Shown here piece after piece: positions 1 to 6,934 of a DNA stretch of 23,349 bases. Under the pieces are notes generated by a model. It was not told the DNA's origin and searched no databases. It saw only the letters and a program-made list of their open reading frames with translations. Position numbers and translations under genes: made by a program. The DNA comes from JBEBVQ01 sp964636205. Lineage in GTDB: Bacteria; Bacteroidota; Bacteroidia; Chitinophagales; Chitinophagaceae. Where the stretch lies: contig CAZWPF010000048.1 of assembly GCA_964636205.1 (NCBI GenBank), forward strand, positions 1 to 23,349, in the 5' to 3' direction. Each line of letters opens with the position of its first letter. Within the stretch, counting starts at the first letter, position 1.

Positions 1-70
1 TAATAAACATATCGGTACCCTCCAACAACGGAAGGACCATACCTTCAATTTTTTCCAATACTTCTGTCAT
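1..70 (-). CDS. rimP: Ribosome maturation factor RimP, N-terminal fragment (partial)
   Basis: Only the first 23 codons lie in the window; the gene runs off the left edge on the minus strand. The peptide begins MTEVLEKIEGMVLPLLEG and continues TDMFI, which resembles the start of Bacteroidota RimP proteins (short helix, conserved L..LE/G, then the first strand). RimP assists maturation of the 30S ribosomal subunit and usually heads a rimP-nusA-infB operon, but nusA and infB are not visible here. The ATG at 70-68 is the natural start because it lies about 50 bases after a good minus-strand TAnnTTTG promoter element, with a hairpin leader in between. The identification depends on a short peptide plus context, so it is likely but not certain. 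Confidence 0.6.
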   Translation of the reverse strand, partial: MTEVLEKIEGMVLPLLEGTDMFI

Positions 71-74
71 GGAT

Positions 75-102
75 AAAAAACAAGGGGACTACCAGTCCCC
101 TT
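75..102 (-). terminator. Terminator-like hairpin in the rimP leader (possible attenuator)
   Basis: A perfect 9-bp stem (82-90 paired with 94-102, loop 91-93) is followed on the minus strand by one G and six Ts (80-75), ending only four bases before the rimP ATG. It lies downstream of the predicted rimP promoter, so it would form in the rimP leader RNA. The plus strand is also T-rich just after the stem (101-110), so the element could act in both directions. Confidence 0.5.
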
Positions 103-122
103 TCCTTTTTAAATTATCAACG

Positions 123-156
123 CAAAGGTACGATTTTTCAAATAAAATCACTCAAA
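123..156 (-). promoter_or_regulatory. Predicted rimP promoter
   Basis: Read on the minus strand, TACCTTTG (130-123) matches the Bacteroidota -7 consensus TAnnTTTG. A TTTG (156-153) lies 22 bases upstream, slightly further than the usual 19-21 for the -33 element. Transcription would start near position 116, leaving a leader of about 45 bases. Confidence 0.5.
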
Positions 157-197
157 GGGACAATATTTTGAAAATTTTCATTTTCGACTTCCGGCAG

Positions 198-230
198 CTT
201 GTTCAACTTTACCCGTTTCAACTATCTTTG
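198..230 (+). promoter_or_regulatory. Predicted promoter of the OmpA-domain lipoprotein gene
   Basis: TATCTTTG at 223-230 matches TAnnTTTG, with CTTG at 198-201 and 21 bases between them. Start of transcription is expected near 237, only about a dozen bases before the chosen ATG at 249. This supports the short start and argues against any coding start upstream. Confidence 0.5.
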
Positions 231-248
231 ACCCTAACAACAGCCATT

Positions 249-1016
249 ATGATGAAACCGGGACTCTTCTTCATTCTTTTGTTACTCACGCATGTTCTTT
301 TTTCCGGATGCGTGGCGAAAAAAAAGTATTTGGAGGCACAGTCAACTATCGAAGCGCTCCGTGCAGATAGTCTGGCACATATGCAAAAAATACAGCAACT
401 CGACGGAAGGGTAAGTAAACTGCAGGAAGAAACCCAATTTACCCATACCCAACTGAATAAAAGTCAGGAGGCACTCGCAGCAGAAAGAGATCGACTGACC
501 CATCTGCAGCAACTGATCGAACAGCAACAACAGAATACAGAGGCTTTAAGAAGAAAAATTGCAGATGCTCTGGTAAATTTCCGCGCTAACCAGCTCACCG
601 TGAGTATGAAGAATGGAAAGGTATATGTTAGTATGCAGGAAAGTCTGCTTTTCCCCTCCGGGAGTGCAGAACTAAACGATACCGGCAAAATTGCTCTGAA
701 AAGTTTGTCCGAAGTGCTGAACCAACACCCCGATATCAAAGTAGTTGTGGAAGGTCATACTGACTCTGTTCCTATTTCTATCAAATTTCAAGATAATTGG
801 GCGCTGAGTGTTGCCAGAGCTACCGCAATTGTAAGAATTCTTACCAGCGACTATCAGCTTAGTCCCGACCGCATCACTGCTTCGGGCAGGGGCGAATACG
901 ACCCGGTAGACACTAATGAAACTCCCGAAGGAAGACAGCGTAACAGAAGAACAGAAATTATTCTGGAACCGAAATTGGATGAATTAATTCAGATTATTGG
1001 CGGAGACAATCAATAA
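249..1016 (+). CDS. OmpA-family outer-membrane lipoprotein with coiled coil
   Basis: A 255-residue envelope protein. The reading frame is open from position 69, but the ATG pair at 249/252 begins a clear lipoprotein signal peptide: hydrophobic FFILLLLTHVLF followed by lipobox FSGC with Cys21. The signal and the promoter just upstream fix the start. After a short basic stretch comes a long Gln/Leu/Arg-rich coiled coil (about residues 27-105), then a C-terminal OmpA/MotB peptidoglycan-binding domain (about 130-245). That domain shows LLFPSGSAELNDTG, EGHTDSVPI, and a closing SGRGEYDPV..N.T.EGRQRNRRTEI block typical of the family. It is expected to sit in the outer membrane as a lipoprotein and hold peptidoglycan. 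The glycosyltransferase gene starts 26 bases downstream on the same strand and has no promoter of its own that I can see, so the two may be cotranscribed. The exact physiological role is not known from sequence. Confidence 0.88.
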   Translation: MMKPGLFFILLLLTHVLFSGCVAKKKYLEAQSTIEALRADSLAHMQKIQQLDGRVSKLQEETQFTHTQLNKSQEALAAERDRLTHLQQLIEQQQQNTEALRRKIADALVNFRANQLTVSMKNGKVYVSMQESLLFPSGSAELNDTGKIALKSLSEVLNQHPDIKVVVEGHTDSVPISIKFQDNWALSVARATAIVRILTSDYQLSPDRITASGRGEYDPVDTNETPEGRQRNRRTEIILEPKLDELIQIIGGDNQ

Positions 1017-1042
1017 TTGATCGGCCAAAAAAATCTCCCCAG

Positions 1043-2173
1043 ATGAAAATTGCATTTATAGGAGCAGCCCACCCTTTACGTGGTGGTCTCGCCGGATTTA
1101 ACGAAAGACTTGCTTCGGAATTAATGACCCAAGGTCATGAAGTAACCATCTATTCCTTCTCACTTCAATACCCCTCATTTCTTTTTCCGGGCAAAACACA
1201 ATTTACCGACGAACCGGCGCCAATGGGATTGGTCATTCAGAGTGTCATTAATTCCATCAATCCCCTCAACTGGCTGAAAGTTGGAAAATCCATTAGTCGG
1301 GAACGACCAGATTTAGTGATTATTAAATACTGGCTGCCATTCATGGGGCCTTGTTTCGGCACTATTCTAAGGCAGATAAAACGTAATAAACATTCTAAGG
1401 TAGTTTGCATTCTGGATAATGTCATCCCCCACGAATCCCGTCCGGGCGATGTAGCCTTTACTAAATACTTCTTAAAACCCGTCGATGCCTTTATCTCTAT
1501 GAGTCAGGAAGTGCTCCGGGATTTGAAAAAATTTACCGATAAACCGGTCAGACTATCACCGCATCCGGTTTTCGACAATTATGGAGATCCCGTAGCTCGG
1601 GAAACGGCCATTCAGAGACTTAATCTGTCTGCCGATAAGAAATACATTTTGTTTTTTGGGTTTATCAGGAAATACAAAGGCTTAGACATCTTACTACATG
1701 CCATGAATGATACCCGAATAAAAGAATTAGGGATTGAATTATTGGTAGCAGGAGAATATTATGGGGATCAGGAATTTTACGAACAGATCATAAGGGAGCA
1801 TCAACTTCAGGGTCGGGTTCGTCTGTTCACCGATTTTATCCCGAATGAAGAGGTGAAATATTACTTTTCTGCTTCAGATTTGGTGGTATTGCCCTACCGC
1901 TCTGCCACACAAAGCGGGATAACACAGATCGCTTACCATTTCGAGAAACCTATGGTGGTGAGTAATGTGGGTGGGCTCCCCGAAGTGGTACCAAATGGCA
2001 GAACCGGCTACGTATGTCAACCCGAAGCCGGCGAAGTCGCCGATGCCATTATACAATTTTACCAAAGTGGATCTGTGGACAGATTCCGGGAGGCTATTGC
2101 AGAAGAAAAGAAAAAGTATTCCTGGGAAAGATTCGCTTCAGTAATAATGGAATCCTTCCACAGCGTACAATAA
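1043..2173 (+). CDS. Glycosyltransferase, GT4-like (group 1)
   Basis: A 376-residue cytosolic or membrane-associated sugar transferase of GT-B fold. The N-terminal domain opens with MKIAFIGAAHPLRGGLAGFNERLA, a nucleotide-fold start with the glycine-rich loop seen in group 1 enzymes. The C-terminal donor-binding domain contains ILFFGFIRKYKGLDILLHA (about 200-220) and the late motif VVLPYRSATQSGITQIAYHF followed by EKPMVVSNVGGLPEVV (about 282-318). The region of the usual E-x7-E motif is divergent: a Gln-Ser-Gly-Ile-Thr segment stands where the first Glu is common. The donor and acceptor cannot be read from the sequence. No polysaccharide or lipid A cluster surrounds it; the only partner is the upstream OmpA lipoprotein gene. 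The gene ends four bases before the stop of the convergent DUF3098 gene. Confidence 0.87.
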   Translation: MKIAFIGAAHPLRGGLAGFNERLASELMTQGHEVTIYSFSLQYPSFLFPGKTQFTDEPAPMGLVIQSVINSINPLNWLKVGKSISRERPDLVIIKYWLPFMGPCFGTILRQIKRNKHSKVVCILDNVIPHESRPGDVAFTKYFLKPVDAFISMSQEVLRDLKKFTDKPVRLSPHPVFDNYGDPVARETAIQRLNLSADKKYILFFGFIRKYKGLDILLHAMNDTRIKELGIELLVAGEYYGDQEFYEQIIREHQLQGRVRLFTDFIPNEEVKYYFSASDLVVLPYRSATQSGITQIAYHFEKPMVVSNVGGLPEVVPNGRTGYVCQPEAGEVADAIIQFYQSGSVDRFREAIAEEKKKYSWERFASVIMESFHSVQ

Positions 2174-2177
2174 TAGT

Positions 2178-2480
2178 CTAAAGATTTTCCTGACGCTGAC
2201 GCGGCTTTTTCATGATCGCATATACTTCTAAGACAAAGCCCAGCATCATAACCAAGGGAGCTAAAGTAATCCGACGGAAACTATAAATTTCATCATAGTT
2301 AAATTTTGTCGGATCAGGACTTTTACCTCCCGACATCAAGAAGAATCCAATGATTATCAGCAAAAAACCAATAATCATCCAAGTGTAATTATCCCGGTCA
2401 AACATAATGACCTGATTGCCCTTAGGCGGTTTTCCGGAACGGTTTTCGTAACTTTTCCCTACTTGATTTCTCATTGACAT
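2178..2480 (-). CDS. DUF3098 small inner-membrane protein
   Basis: A 100-residue protein with two transmembrane helices: about residues 33-50 (WMIIGFLLIIIGFFLMSG) and 74-92 (APLVMMLGFVLEVYAIM). The N-terminus is basic and hydrophilic and the C-terminus ends in a basic Lys/Arg/Gln tail. Length, topology and the short loop with FNYDEIYSFRRITLAP match DUF3098, a Bacteroidota family almost always found directly downstream of ftsX. Here it follows ftsX by 39 bases on the same strand, so the two are probably one operon. Its function is unknown; by context it may assist the FtsX complex. The first Met is at 2480; a second Met two codons later is an equally possible start. Confidence 0.85.
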   Translation of the reverse strand: MSMRNQVGKSYENRSGKPPKGNQVIMFDRDNYTWMIIGFLLIIIGFFLMSGGKSPDPTKFNYDEIYSFRRITLAPLVMMLGFVLEVYAIMKKPRQRQENL

Positions 2481-2519
2481 AGAAGCAATATTACAAAGTA
2501 TTTCTTAAAAACAACATGA

Positions 2520-3374
2520 TTAATACAGGTCCTCCACGTGCATTTTCAAATACTTAATCACAGACCTGTGGGTGCTGATCAAAGAGATCAAAATTCCCAT
2601 GAGTATCATTCCGGTAATCAAAATTACCATTAAAATCGGCTCTCTTAACAATGCAAGCTCGGGCAACCGCGATTCTGCAAAACTGATCACCAACCAAAGT
2701 CCAGCCACCGCTATCACTCCGCTGATGAATCCATTAATAATAGCCCGGCGATCGAAAGGACGGGCGATGAAACTATGCGTAGCACCTACCATTTGCATCG
2801 TCTTTATCAGAAAACGGTTGCTAAACATCGCCAGTCTTACCGTATTGTCGATCAAAACTATTACCACCCCAAACAACAAAAGCGATATACCGGCAATAAT
2901 AATGCTTATCCTGCTGAAATTCTTATTCATCTGATCCACCACTATTCGAGGATAGGTAACTTCCCGCACCACGTTGCTTTGTAGGACAAATCTGGTGATT
3001 TTCTCCAAACTGTCTTGATTGACATATGGAGCTTGCAATTTCATCACAATCGACGGAAATAATGGATTAATCCCCAGAAAAGCTTCGATATCTTCCCCCT
3101 CCAGCTCGCTCTGGAGTTGAATAGCTTCTTCTCGAGTGATAATACGGGTTGATCTTACAAAAGGCTGCTGATCCAGGATTGCCTTCATCTGCTCCACCCG
3201 CTCATCACGGGTTTTATCGTGAAAATCTACAGTTACCTCGATATCTTCTTTGAATACACGACTCAATCCGCGTCCGTTTATCACGATCCAACCGAGTGTG
3301 CCCAATAGAAATAGCACCAAGGATACTCCTATAATTGAATATGCATAAGATGTTTTAGACTTGCCACCTGCCAT
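2520..3374 (-). CDS. ftsX: Cell division protein FtsX (permease-like)
   Basis: A 284-residue inner-membrane protein. An N-terminal transmembrane helix (about 10-33) is followed by an extracytoplasmic domain of about 130 residues, then three helices (about 165-190, 212-232, 245-268). The extracellular domain shows the family pattern: an early VTVDFHDKTRDERVEQM segment, IITREEAIQLQSELEGED, and the NPLFPSIVMKLQAPYV turn. FtsX pairs with the ATPase FtsE to form an ABC-like complex that controls peptidoglycan hydrolases at the septum. No ftsE lies in this window; in Bacteroidota it is commonly elsewhere. The ATG at 3374 is preceded by a -7 promoter element 17 bases upstream. The DUF3098 gene follows as expected, but the uppP and truB genes that often come next are absent. 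Confidence 0.9.
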   Translation of the reverse strand: MAGGKSKTSYAYSIIGVSLVLFLLGTLGWIVINGRGLSRVFKEDIEVTVDFHDKTRDERVEQMKAILDQQPFVRSTRIITREEAIQLQSELEGEDIEAFLGINPLFPSIVMKLQAPYVNQDSLEKITRFVLQSNVVREVTYPRIVVDQMNKNFSRISIIIAGISLLLFGVVIVLIDNTVRLAMFSNRFLIKTMQMVGATHSFIARPFDRRAIINGFISGVIAVAGLWLVISFAESRLPELALLREPILMVILITGMILMGILISLISTHRSVIKYLKMHVEDLY

Positions 3375-3391
3375 GAATCGAACTTGTTGGC

Positions 3392-3399
3392 CAAAAGTA
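3392..3399 (-). promoter_or_regulatory. Predicted -7 element of the ftsX promoter
   Basis: Read on the minus strand, TACTTTTG (3399-3392) matches TAnnTTTG and lies 17 bases before the ftsX ATG. The best upstream TTTG is about 24 bases away, so the -33 half is weak. Confidence 0.4.
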
Positions 3400-3474
3400 A
3401 TAAAGAAATAGTTAGCAGGAAATCAAAGTTCTAACCAACCGAAAAAGAAATTGAGCAGGTTCTGAATTTTCATT

Positions 3475-3503
3475 TTTGAATTTCAACTTTTGTCTTACCT
3501 TTG
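3475..3503 (+). promoter_or_regulatory. Predicted promoter of tRNA-His
   Basis: TACCTTTG at 3496-3503 matches TAnnTTTG exactly, with TTTG at 3475-3478 and 17 bases between. The tRNA starts 17 bases after the -7 element. Confidence 0.55.
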
Positions 3504-3520
3504 CTGGCCGCAAGCAATAC

Positions 3521-3595
<75 letters not shown>

Positions 3596-3612
3596 CTTCT
3601 TATCGAAGTTTC

Positions 3613-3652
3613 AAAATAAACAGGCCACTATTCGGTCTGTTTATTTTTTTTT
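3613..3652 (+). terminator. Intrinsic terminator after tRNA-His
   Basis: A 12-bp stem with one G-U pair (3615-3626 with 3634-3645) closes a 7-base loop and is followed by a run of seven Ts (3646-3652). It starts about 20 bases after the tRNA and is the clearest terminator in the window. Confidence 0.88.
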
Positions 3653-3767
3653 ACAGTACAGGTATTATATAAAAAGACAAGGAATTAATAAGATTTTAGA
3701 CGGACTTTGCTGTAAATGCCCATGCTAAATTCCCGTAATTTTATTACCTTTCTGATTTTCTATAAAC

Positions 3768-3775
3768 TAATTTTG
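3768..3775 (+). promoter_or_regulatory. Predicted -7 element of the DUF3127 gene
   Basis: TAATTTTG at 3768-3775 fits TAnnTTTG and lies 35 bases before the ATG at 3811. No convincing TTTG is found at the -33 position, only TTTC-type sequence. Confidence 0.4.
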
Positions 3776-3810
3776 CAGTCCTTAATTCTATACATTAAAT
3801 TGATTTAAAA

Positions 3811-4224
3811 ATGAGCTTTGAAGTAACCGGTAAGTTGATTGTCAAGGGTGAAACGCAACAAGTAAACGATCGTTTCAAGAAGCGGGAATTTGTGATGGAG
3901 CTGATCGATGAAGTTAACGGCAATGAATATGTCAATTATGCCAAAATGCAATTAGTGCAAAATAAATGTGACATACTCGACAGGTTTAACGAAAACGACC
4001 AAATCAAAGTAAGCTTCAATATAAAGGGCAATCGCTGGGAGAAAGATGGTCGGGTCAACTATATCACCAATTTAGATGCTTGGCGCATCGAAAGCGCATC
4101 TGCTGGTTCAGGTCCCGCACCAAGTCAAACAAACAGTCAGCCATCCAATCAATCGCATACCCCTAATCAGCCTTCTGAGTCTGATTTCGGTGGCGGCCCT
4201 GATACTGATGACCTGCCATTCTAA
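3811..4224 (+). CDS. DUF3127 protein, SSB-like OB-fold with acidic C-terminal tip
   Basis: A 137-residue soluble protein. Residues 1 to about 95 match DUF3127, a Bacteroidota family thought to adopt an OB-like fold: it opens MSFEVTGKLIVKGETQQV, has FKKREFVMELID, and ends with the strand FNIKGNRWEKDGRVNYITNL. A flexible Ser/Gln/Asn/Pro-rich linker (about 98-122) leads to an acidic tail ending DTDDLPF. This layout copies that of single-stranded DNA-binding proteins, whose tips end in D/E-rich-P-F and recruit repair and replication enzymes. That likeness suggests a nucleic-acid role, but the biochemical function is not established from this sequence. A promoter element lies just upstream. The DUF4836 gene follows after 35 bases without a recognisable promoter, so they may be cotranscribed. 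Confidence 0.85.
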   Translation: MSFEVTGKLIVKGETQQVNDRFKKREFVMELIDEVNGNEYVNYAKMQLVQNKCDILDRFNENDQIKVSFNIKGNRWEKDGRVNYITNLDAWRIESASAGSGPAPSQTNSQPSNQSHTPNQPSESDFGGGPDTDDLPF

Positions 4225-4259
4225 ACTGCCGCATTAGAGGCGGATATCTTATACCTTAT

Positions 4260-5798
4260 ATGCTAAACAGGTTTCCCACAGTTTTAGTTTTTATAGGTTT
4301 GCTTATGATCGGGAGTGCCTGTAACAGGACTCCCGATCATGCTCGTCATATTCCTTCAGACGCCTTATGTGTAATCGGTGTCAATTCGCTTGAAATCAAC
4401 AAAGAAATTGCCTGGAGTGCGCTCTCTGGGAGTGCGCTGATAAAGGAGTTGAGCGAGATGGAAGTCAAAACTCCACTCCAAACCGCACTCATTCAGCTCG
4501 AACACGCCGGAATTCGTTTTTCCAGCACCAGCTATATGTATCTGAAAAGCGACCCGAGATATGGCGACAATATTCAGACTACCCTACTCGTGCCATTGAA
4601 AGATGCTGCTCAATGGGAAAACTACCTGACCGTCGTCTTCCCAAATGCATCTATCATTGATCGACAGTCGTATAAAGAGGTACTGATCGAAGGTGAGGCT
4701 ATCGCAGGCTGGAACGAAAAGCTATTGGTAGTGAGAAATGTCATCTATCACCAAACCCCACGCAAAGTCGGTACGGTCGATACTGCAAAAACCAGCGCCG
4801 GATTGGCAGATGCATTTCTCATCGAACGAAAAAAGGGTATTACTGCCGACAACCGCTTTCGCAACCTGGAAAGCAAGCACCATCATATCACTGTTTGGCT
4901 CAATTATGATGCCGCTATGGCACATTCTTTCGGCACAGACTTAGGAAAACTCACCGCCATGAAAATCGGAGGAGCTCTTTGGCGAGGTGCTGTACTTACC
5001 ACCGGAGCCAAGTTCAAAGCAGGAAAGGTCGAAACGGAATTCAATTACTATGCTCCAACTGAATTGCAGGATATCTACCGAAATATGGCCAACGCCAAAA
5101 TTGACCCTGCAACCCTCCGCCTGCTACCAACGCATGATGCGGATTTTGTAGTTGGAACCGTCCTTCCTATGGCTCAGATAAAAAATCTATTGGCACAAAC
5201 CGGACTGGATAATATTGCTGCTATTTTCCTAATTGGTACAGGTCTGACCACAGATCAAATATTAGACGCTTTCACAGGAGAATTCCTACTGACCAGCACC
5301 GGTAGTAGCGATTCGAATCAGGCGTCAATCGATTCAATACCCGAACACAACTATCATTTGGCGGCTAAAATAGCCAGAAAAGATGCGTTCAAAAGAATTT
5401 TAGATTATACGGTAGGAAACAAAATGATATTGCCACTAAACGAACATCCAAACAGCTATTACATTAATACCCCCGGCCTACTCCATAATATTCTCAAAGT
5501 ACATGACGATTATCTGGTGATTACCAACAGTACCGAAGAGCTCGAACAATTGACCGTAACAGCAGGAAATAGCTCCGAGGAAATAAAAAAGTTAATGGCC
5601 GGACGGGCTTTCGGAATGTATTTAAATCTCGAAAAATTGGGGAATCACCCCGACAAAAAAATACCGGTTCGATATATTACCGCCCAAAGCAATGGTTTTA
5701 AAGACGGAGCTTATCGTGCTACAATGGATATGATATTTACCGATGACAAGGAGAATAGCTTCCTGCAAATCCTCGAGGTAATAGTGCAAAAAAATTAA
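4260..5798 (+). CDS. DUF4836 family lipoprotein
   Basis: A 512-residue secreted protein. The N-terminus has hydrophobic VLVFIGLLMIGSA ending at Cys21, consistent with lipidation although Gly at -3 is a weak lipobox residue. Right after comes the family signature HIPSDALCVIGVNSLEI, followed by a helix-rich ELSEMEVK region and repeated mixed alpha/beta segments through to the C-terminus. This fits DUF4836, a Bacteroidota lipoprotein family of about 500 residues with no assigned function. No catalytic motif is visible. The gene starts 35 bases after the DUF3127 gene and is followed by a short intergenic region containing the next gene's promoter. A strong hairpin lies inside the signal-peptide codons (see the separate entry). 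ATG 4260 is the only start that includes the full signal peptide. Confidence 0.78.
   Translation: MLNRFPTVLVFIGLLMIGSACNRTPDHARHIPSDALCVIGVNSLEINKEIAWSALSGSALIKELSEMEVKTPLQTALIQLEHAGIRFSSTSYMYLKSDPRYGDNIQTTLLVPLKDAAQWENYLTVVFPNASIIDRQSYKEVLIEGEAIAGWNEKLLVVRNVIYHQTPRKVGTVDTAKTSAGLADAFLIERKKGITADNRFRNLESKHHHITVWLNYDAAMAHSFGTDLGKLTAMKIGGALWRGAVLTTGAKFKAGKVETEFNYYAPTELQDIYRNMANAKIDPATLRLLPTHDADFVVGTVLPMAQIKNLLAQTGLDNIAAIFLIGTGLTTDQILDAFTGEFLLTSTGSSDSNQASIDSIPEHNYHLAAKIARKDAFKRILDYTVGNKMILPLNEHPNSYYINTPGLLHNILKVHDDYLVITNSTEELEQLTVTAGNSSEEIKKLMAGRAFGMYLNLEKLGNHPDKKIPVRYITAQSNGFKDGAYRATMDMIFTDDKENSFLQILEVIVQKN
4304..4341 (+). repeat. Long inverted repeat over the lipobox codons of the DUF4836 gene
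   Basis: The arms 4305-4316 and 4329-4340 are perfect 12-bp reverse complements. Inside them CCTG (4318-4321) pairs with CAGG (4325-4328) around the 3-base loop TAA, with one bulged G at 4317. One further G-U pair is possible at the base. The structure covers the codons for Met16 to His27 and its loop falls on the Cys21/Asn22 codons. No T-run follows, so it is not a standard terminator. Confidence 0.85.
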
Positions 5799-5883
5799 TT
5801 TCGGTTGCCGCCGGCAATTAAAAACGTCCAATAAAATGGCGGTTAATAAAAATCAGACCATTTAATAATTGCGTATTCCTGAT

Positions 5884-5891
5884 TATTTTTG
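5884..5891 (+). promoter_or_regulatory. Predicted -7 element before the Asp-box lipoprotein gene
   Basis: TATTTTTG at 5884-5891 fits TAnnTTTG, with a weak TTTA at 5861-5864 nineteen bases upstream. It lies 22 bases before the ATG at 5914 and downstream of an alternative upstream start, which supports the shorter gene. Confidence 0.4.
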
Positions 5892-5913
5892 TAAAATTGA
5901 CAAAATTATATGC

Positions 5914-6934
5914 ATGAAAAAGCTGCACATTCTATGTGGTTTGAGTTGTATTCTACTTTTCACCGCCGGCCTCACCGGTTGTCGCAAGGAAAATGGAATA
6001 GATAATAACACTGTTGTAAAACGCCCTTATAGCCTGTATTTTTCTGATACTCAGGGTTCTCTCTATAATACCAGCGCAGGTGAAAATGAAAGCTTCAATT
6101 TGATTTTCCCCCCGGATGGTTATAATCCCCGTTCTCTCCTGATTACCGGTCCGAATATCCTATGGGCTAAACATAATTTGCACCTAAGCGAAAACGAAGG
6201 TGCGCATTTCAATCCGGTTGACAGTACATTAAATCCCGGTGCACAATGGCAATCCATAATGGTCAGAGTACCTGACCACGGTCGTACCTATCTTTGCTCA
6301 GGTCCGTACTTCGGGGTTAAATTCAGTGACGACCACGGTAAAACCTGGTGGGTGGATACCGCAATGGATATTTCAGCGGATCCGGCGCTGACTCGTCTAA
6401 CCTCTCTGGCTGTGTTAGGAAATGGCAATTTGTTCGGATACGACCATGTCAGCAGAAAATTGTTCAGAAAGGACGGAAAAGATAATCAATGGAAAGATGT
6501 CTTTAGCGGGAATATTCCTTCAAACGGACTGTTCTACCTCTCTACATTCAATAATATCTTATTGCTCACAGACTATACCGGCGCTGAAGGCGTTTGGCAT
6601 AGCGAAGATGAAGGCGTTAATTGGACAAAATACGACGGACTTCAGGCANNNNNNNNNNCTGTTAGCTACTGCGGCTCCATTTAATAAGAAATTGTTTGTC
6701 GGCACTGACTCCATGGGGGTTTACCAACTTTCAGGAAATGTATTTAAACAAATGAACAGCGGTATGGAACCAAATCCATCCGTTAGAGGTATAGTTGCCA
6801 AAGAAAATATCTATAAGAACAATATTTCTCGGCAGTATATCTATATCTCTACCAACTATGGTATCTATAGAAGTGAAGATGGTGGCGAAACCTGGGCATT
6901 GGTTTTCCCTGGAAATTTCACCATCATCTATTGA
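5914..6934 (+). CDS. BNR/Asp-box beta-propeller lipoprotein, interrupted by an assembly gap
   Basis: About 340 residues if read as one gene. ATG 5914 opens MKKLHILCGLSCILLF and a good lipobox (GLTGC), so the product is a likely exported lipoprotein. The body shows Asp-box motifs of the S-x-D-x-G-x-T-W type: SDDHGKTWW near residue 133, SEDEGVNWTKY near residue 230, and SEDGGETWALVF near the C-terminus. Such repeats form beta-propeller blades in sialidase-like and photosystem-assembly-like proteins. No sialidase active-site set can be recognised, so no enzyme activity is claimed. Ten Ns at 6649-6658 interrupt the gene. The codon before the gap ends at 6648 and the open frame after it starts at 6659, so a real gap length that is a multiple of three restores a single frame. 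The stop TGA abuts the stop of the opposing S4 gene. Confidence 0.72.
6649..6658. other. Assembly gap of 10 Ns
   Basis: Ten undetermined bases inside the Asp-box lipoprotein gene. Their number is probably a scaffolder placeholder, because taken literally it shifts the reading frame by one base. Confidence 0.95.

Noticed and set aside
69..248. Upstream extension of the OmpA-domain gene to position 69
   Set aside because: It would place 60 residues before a perfect lipoprotein signal peptide, cross the predicted promoter at 198-230, and overlap the rimP leader and promoter.
2181..2215. GC-rich stretch with following Ts after the glycosyltransferase gene
   Set aside because: Only a 3-bp stem can be drawn, so it does not make a credible terminator.
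2572..2984. Plus-strand open frames of 120 and 69 codons
   Set aside because: They lie entirely antisense to ftsX, whose protein sequence is clearly conserved, and resemble no family.
5805..5817. Short palindrome TTGCCGCCGGCAA after the DUF4836 gene
   Set aside because: Only 5 bp with a 3-base loop and no T-run on either strand, too weak to call a terminator or operator.
5869..5913. Earlier Met start for the Asp-box lipoprotein
   Set aside because: It would put 15 residues before the signal peptide and overlap the -7 promoter element at 5884-5891.
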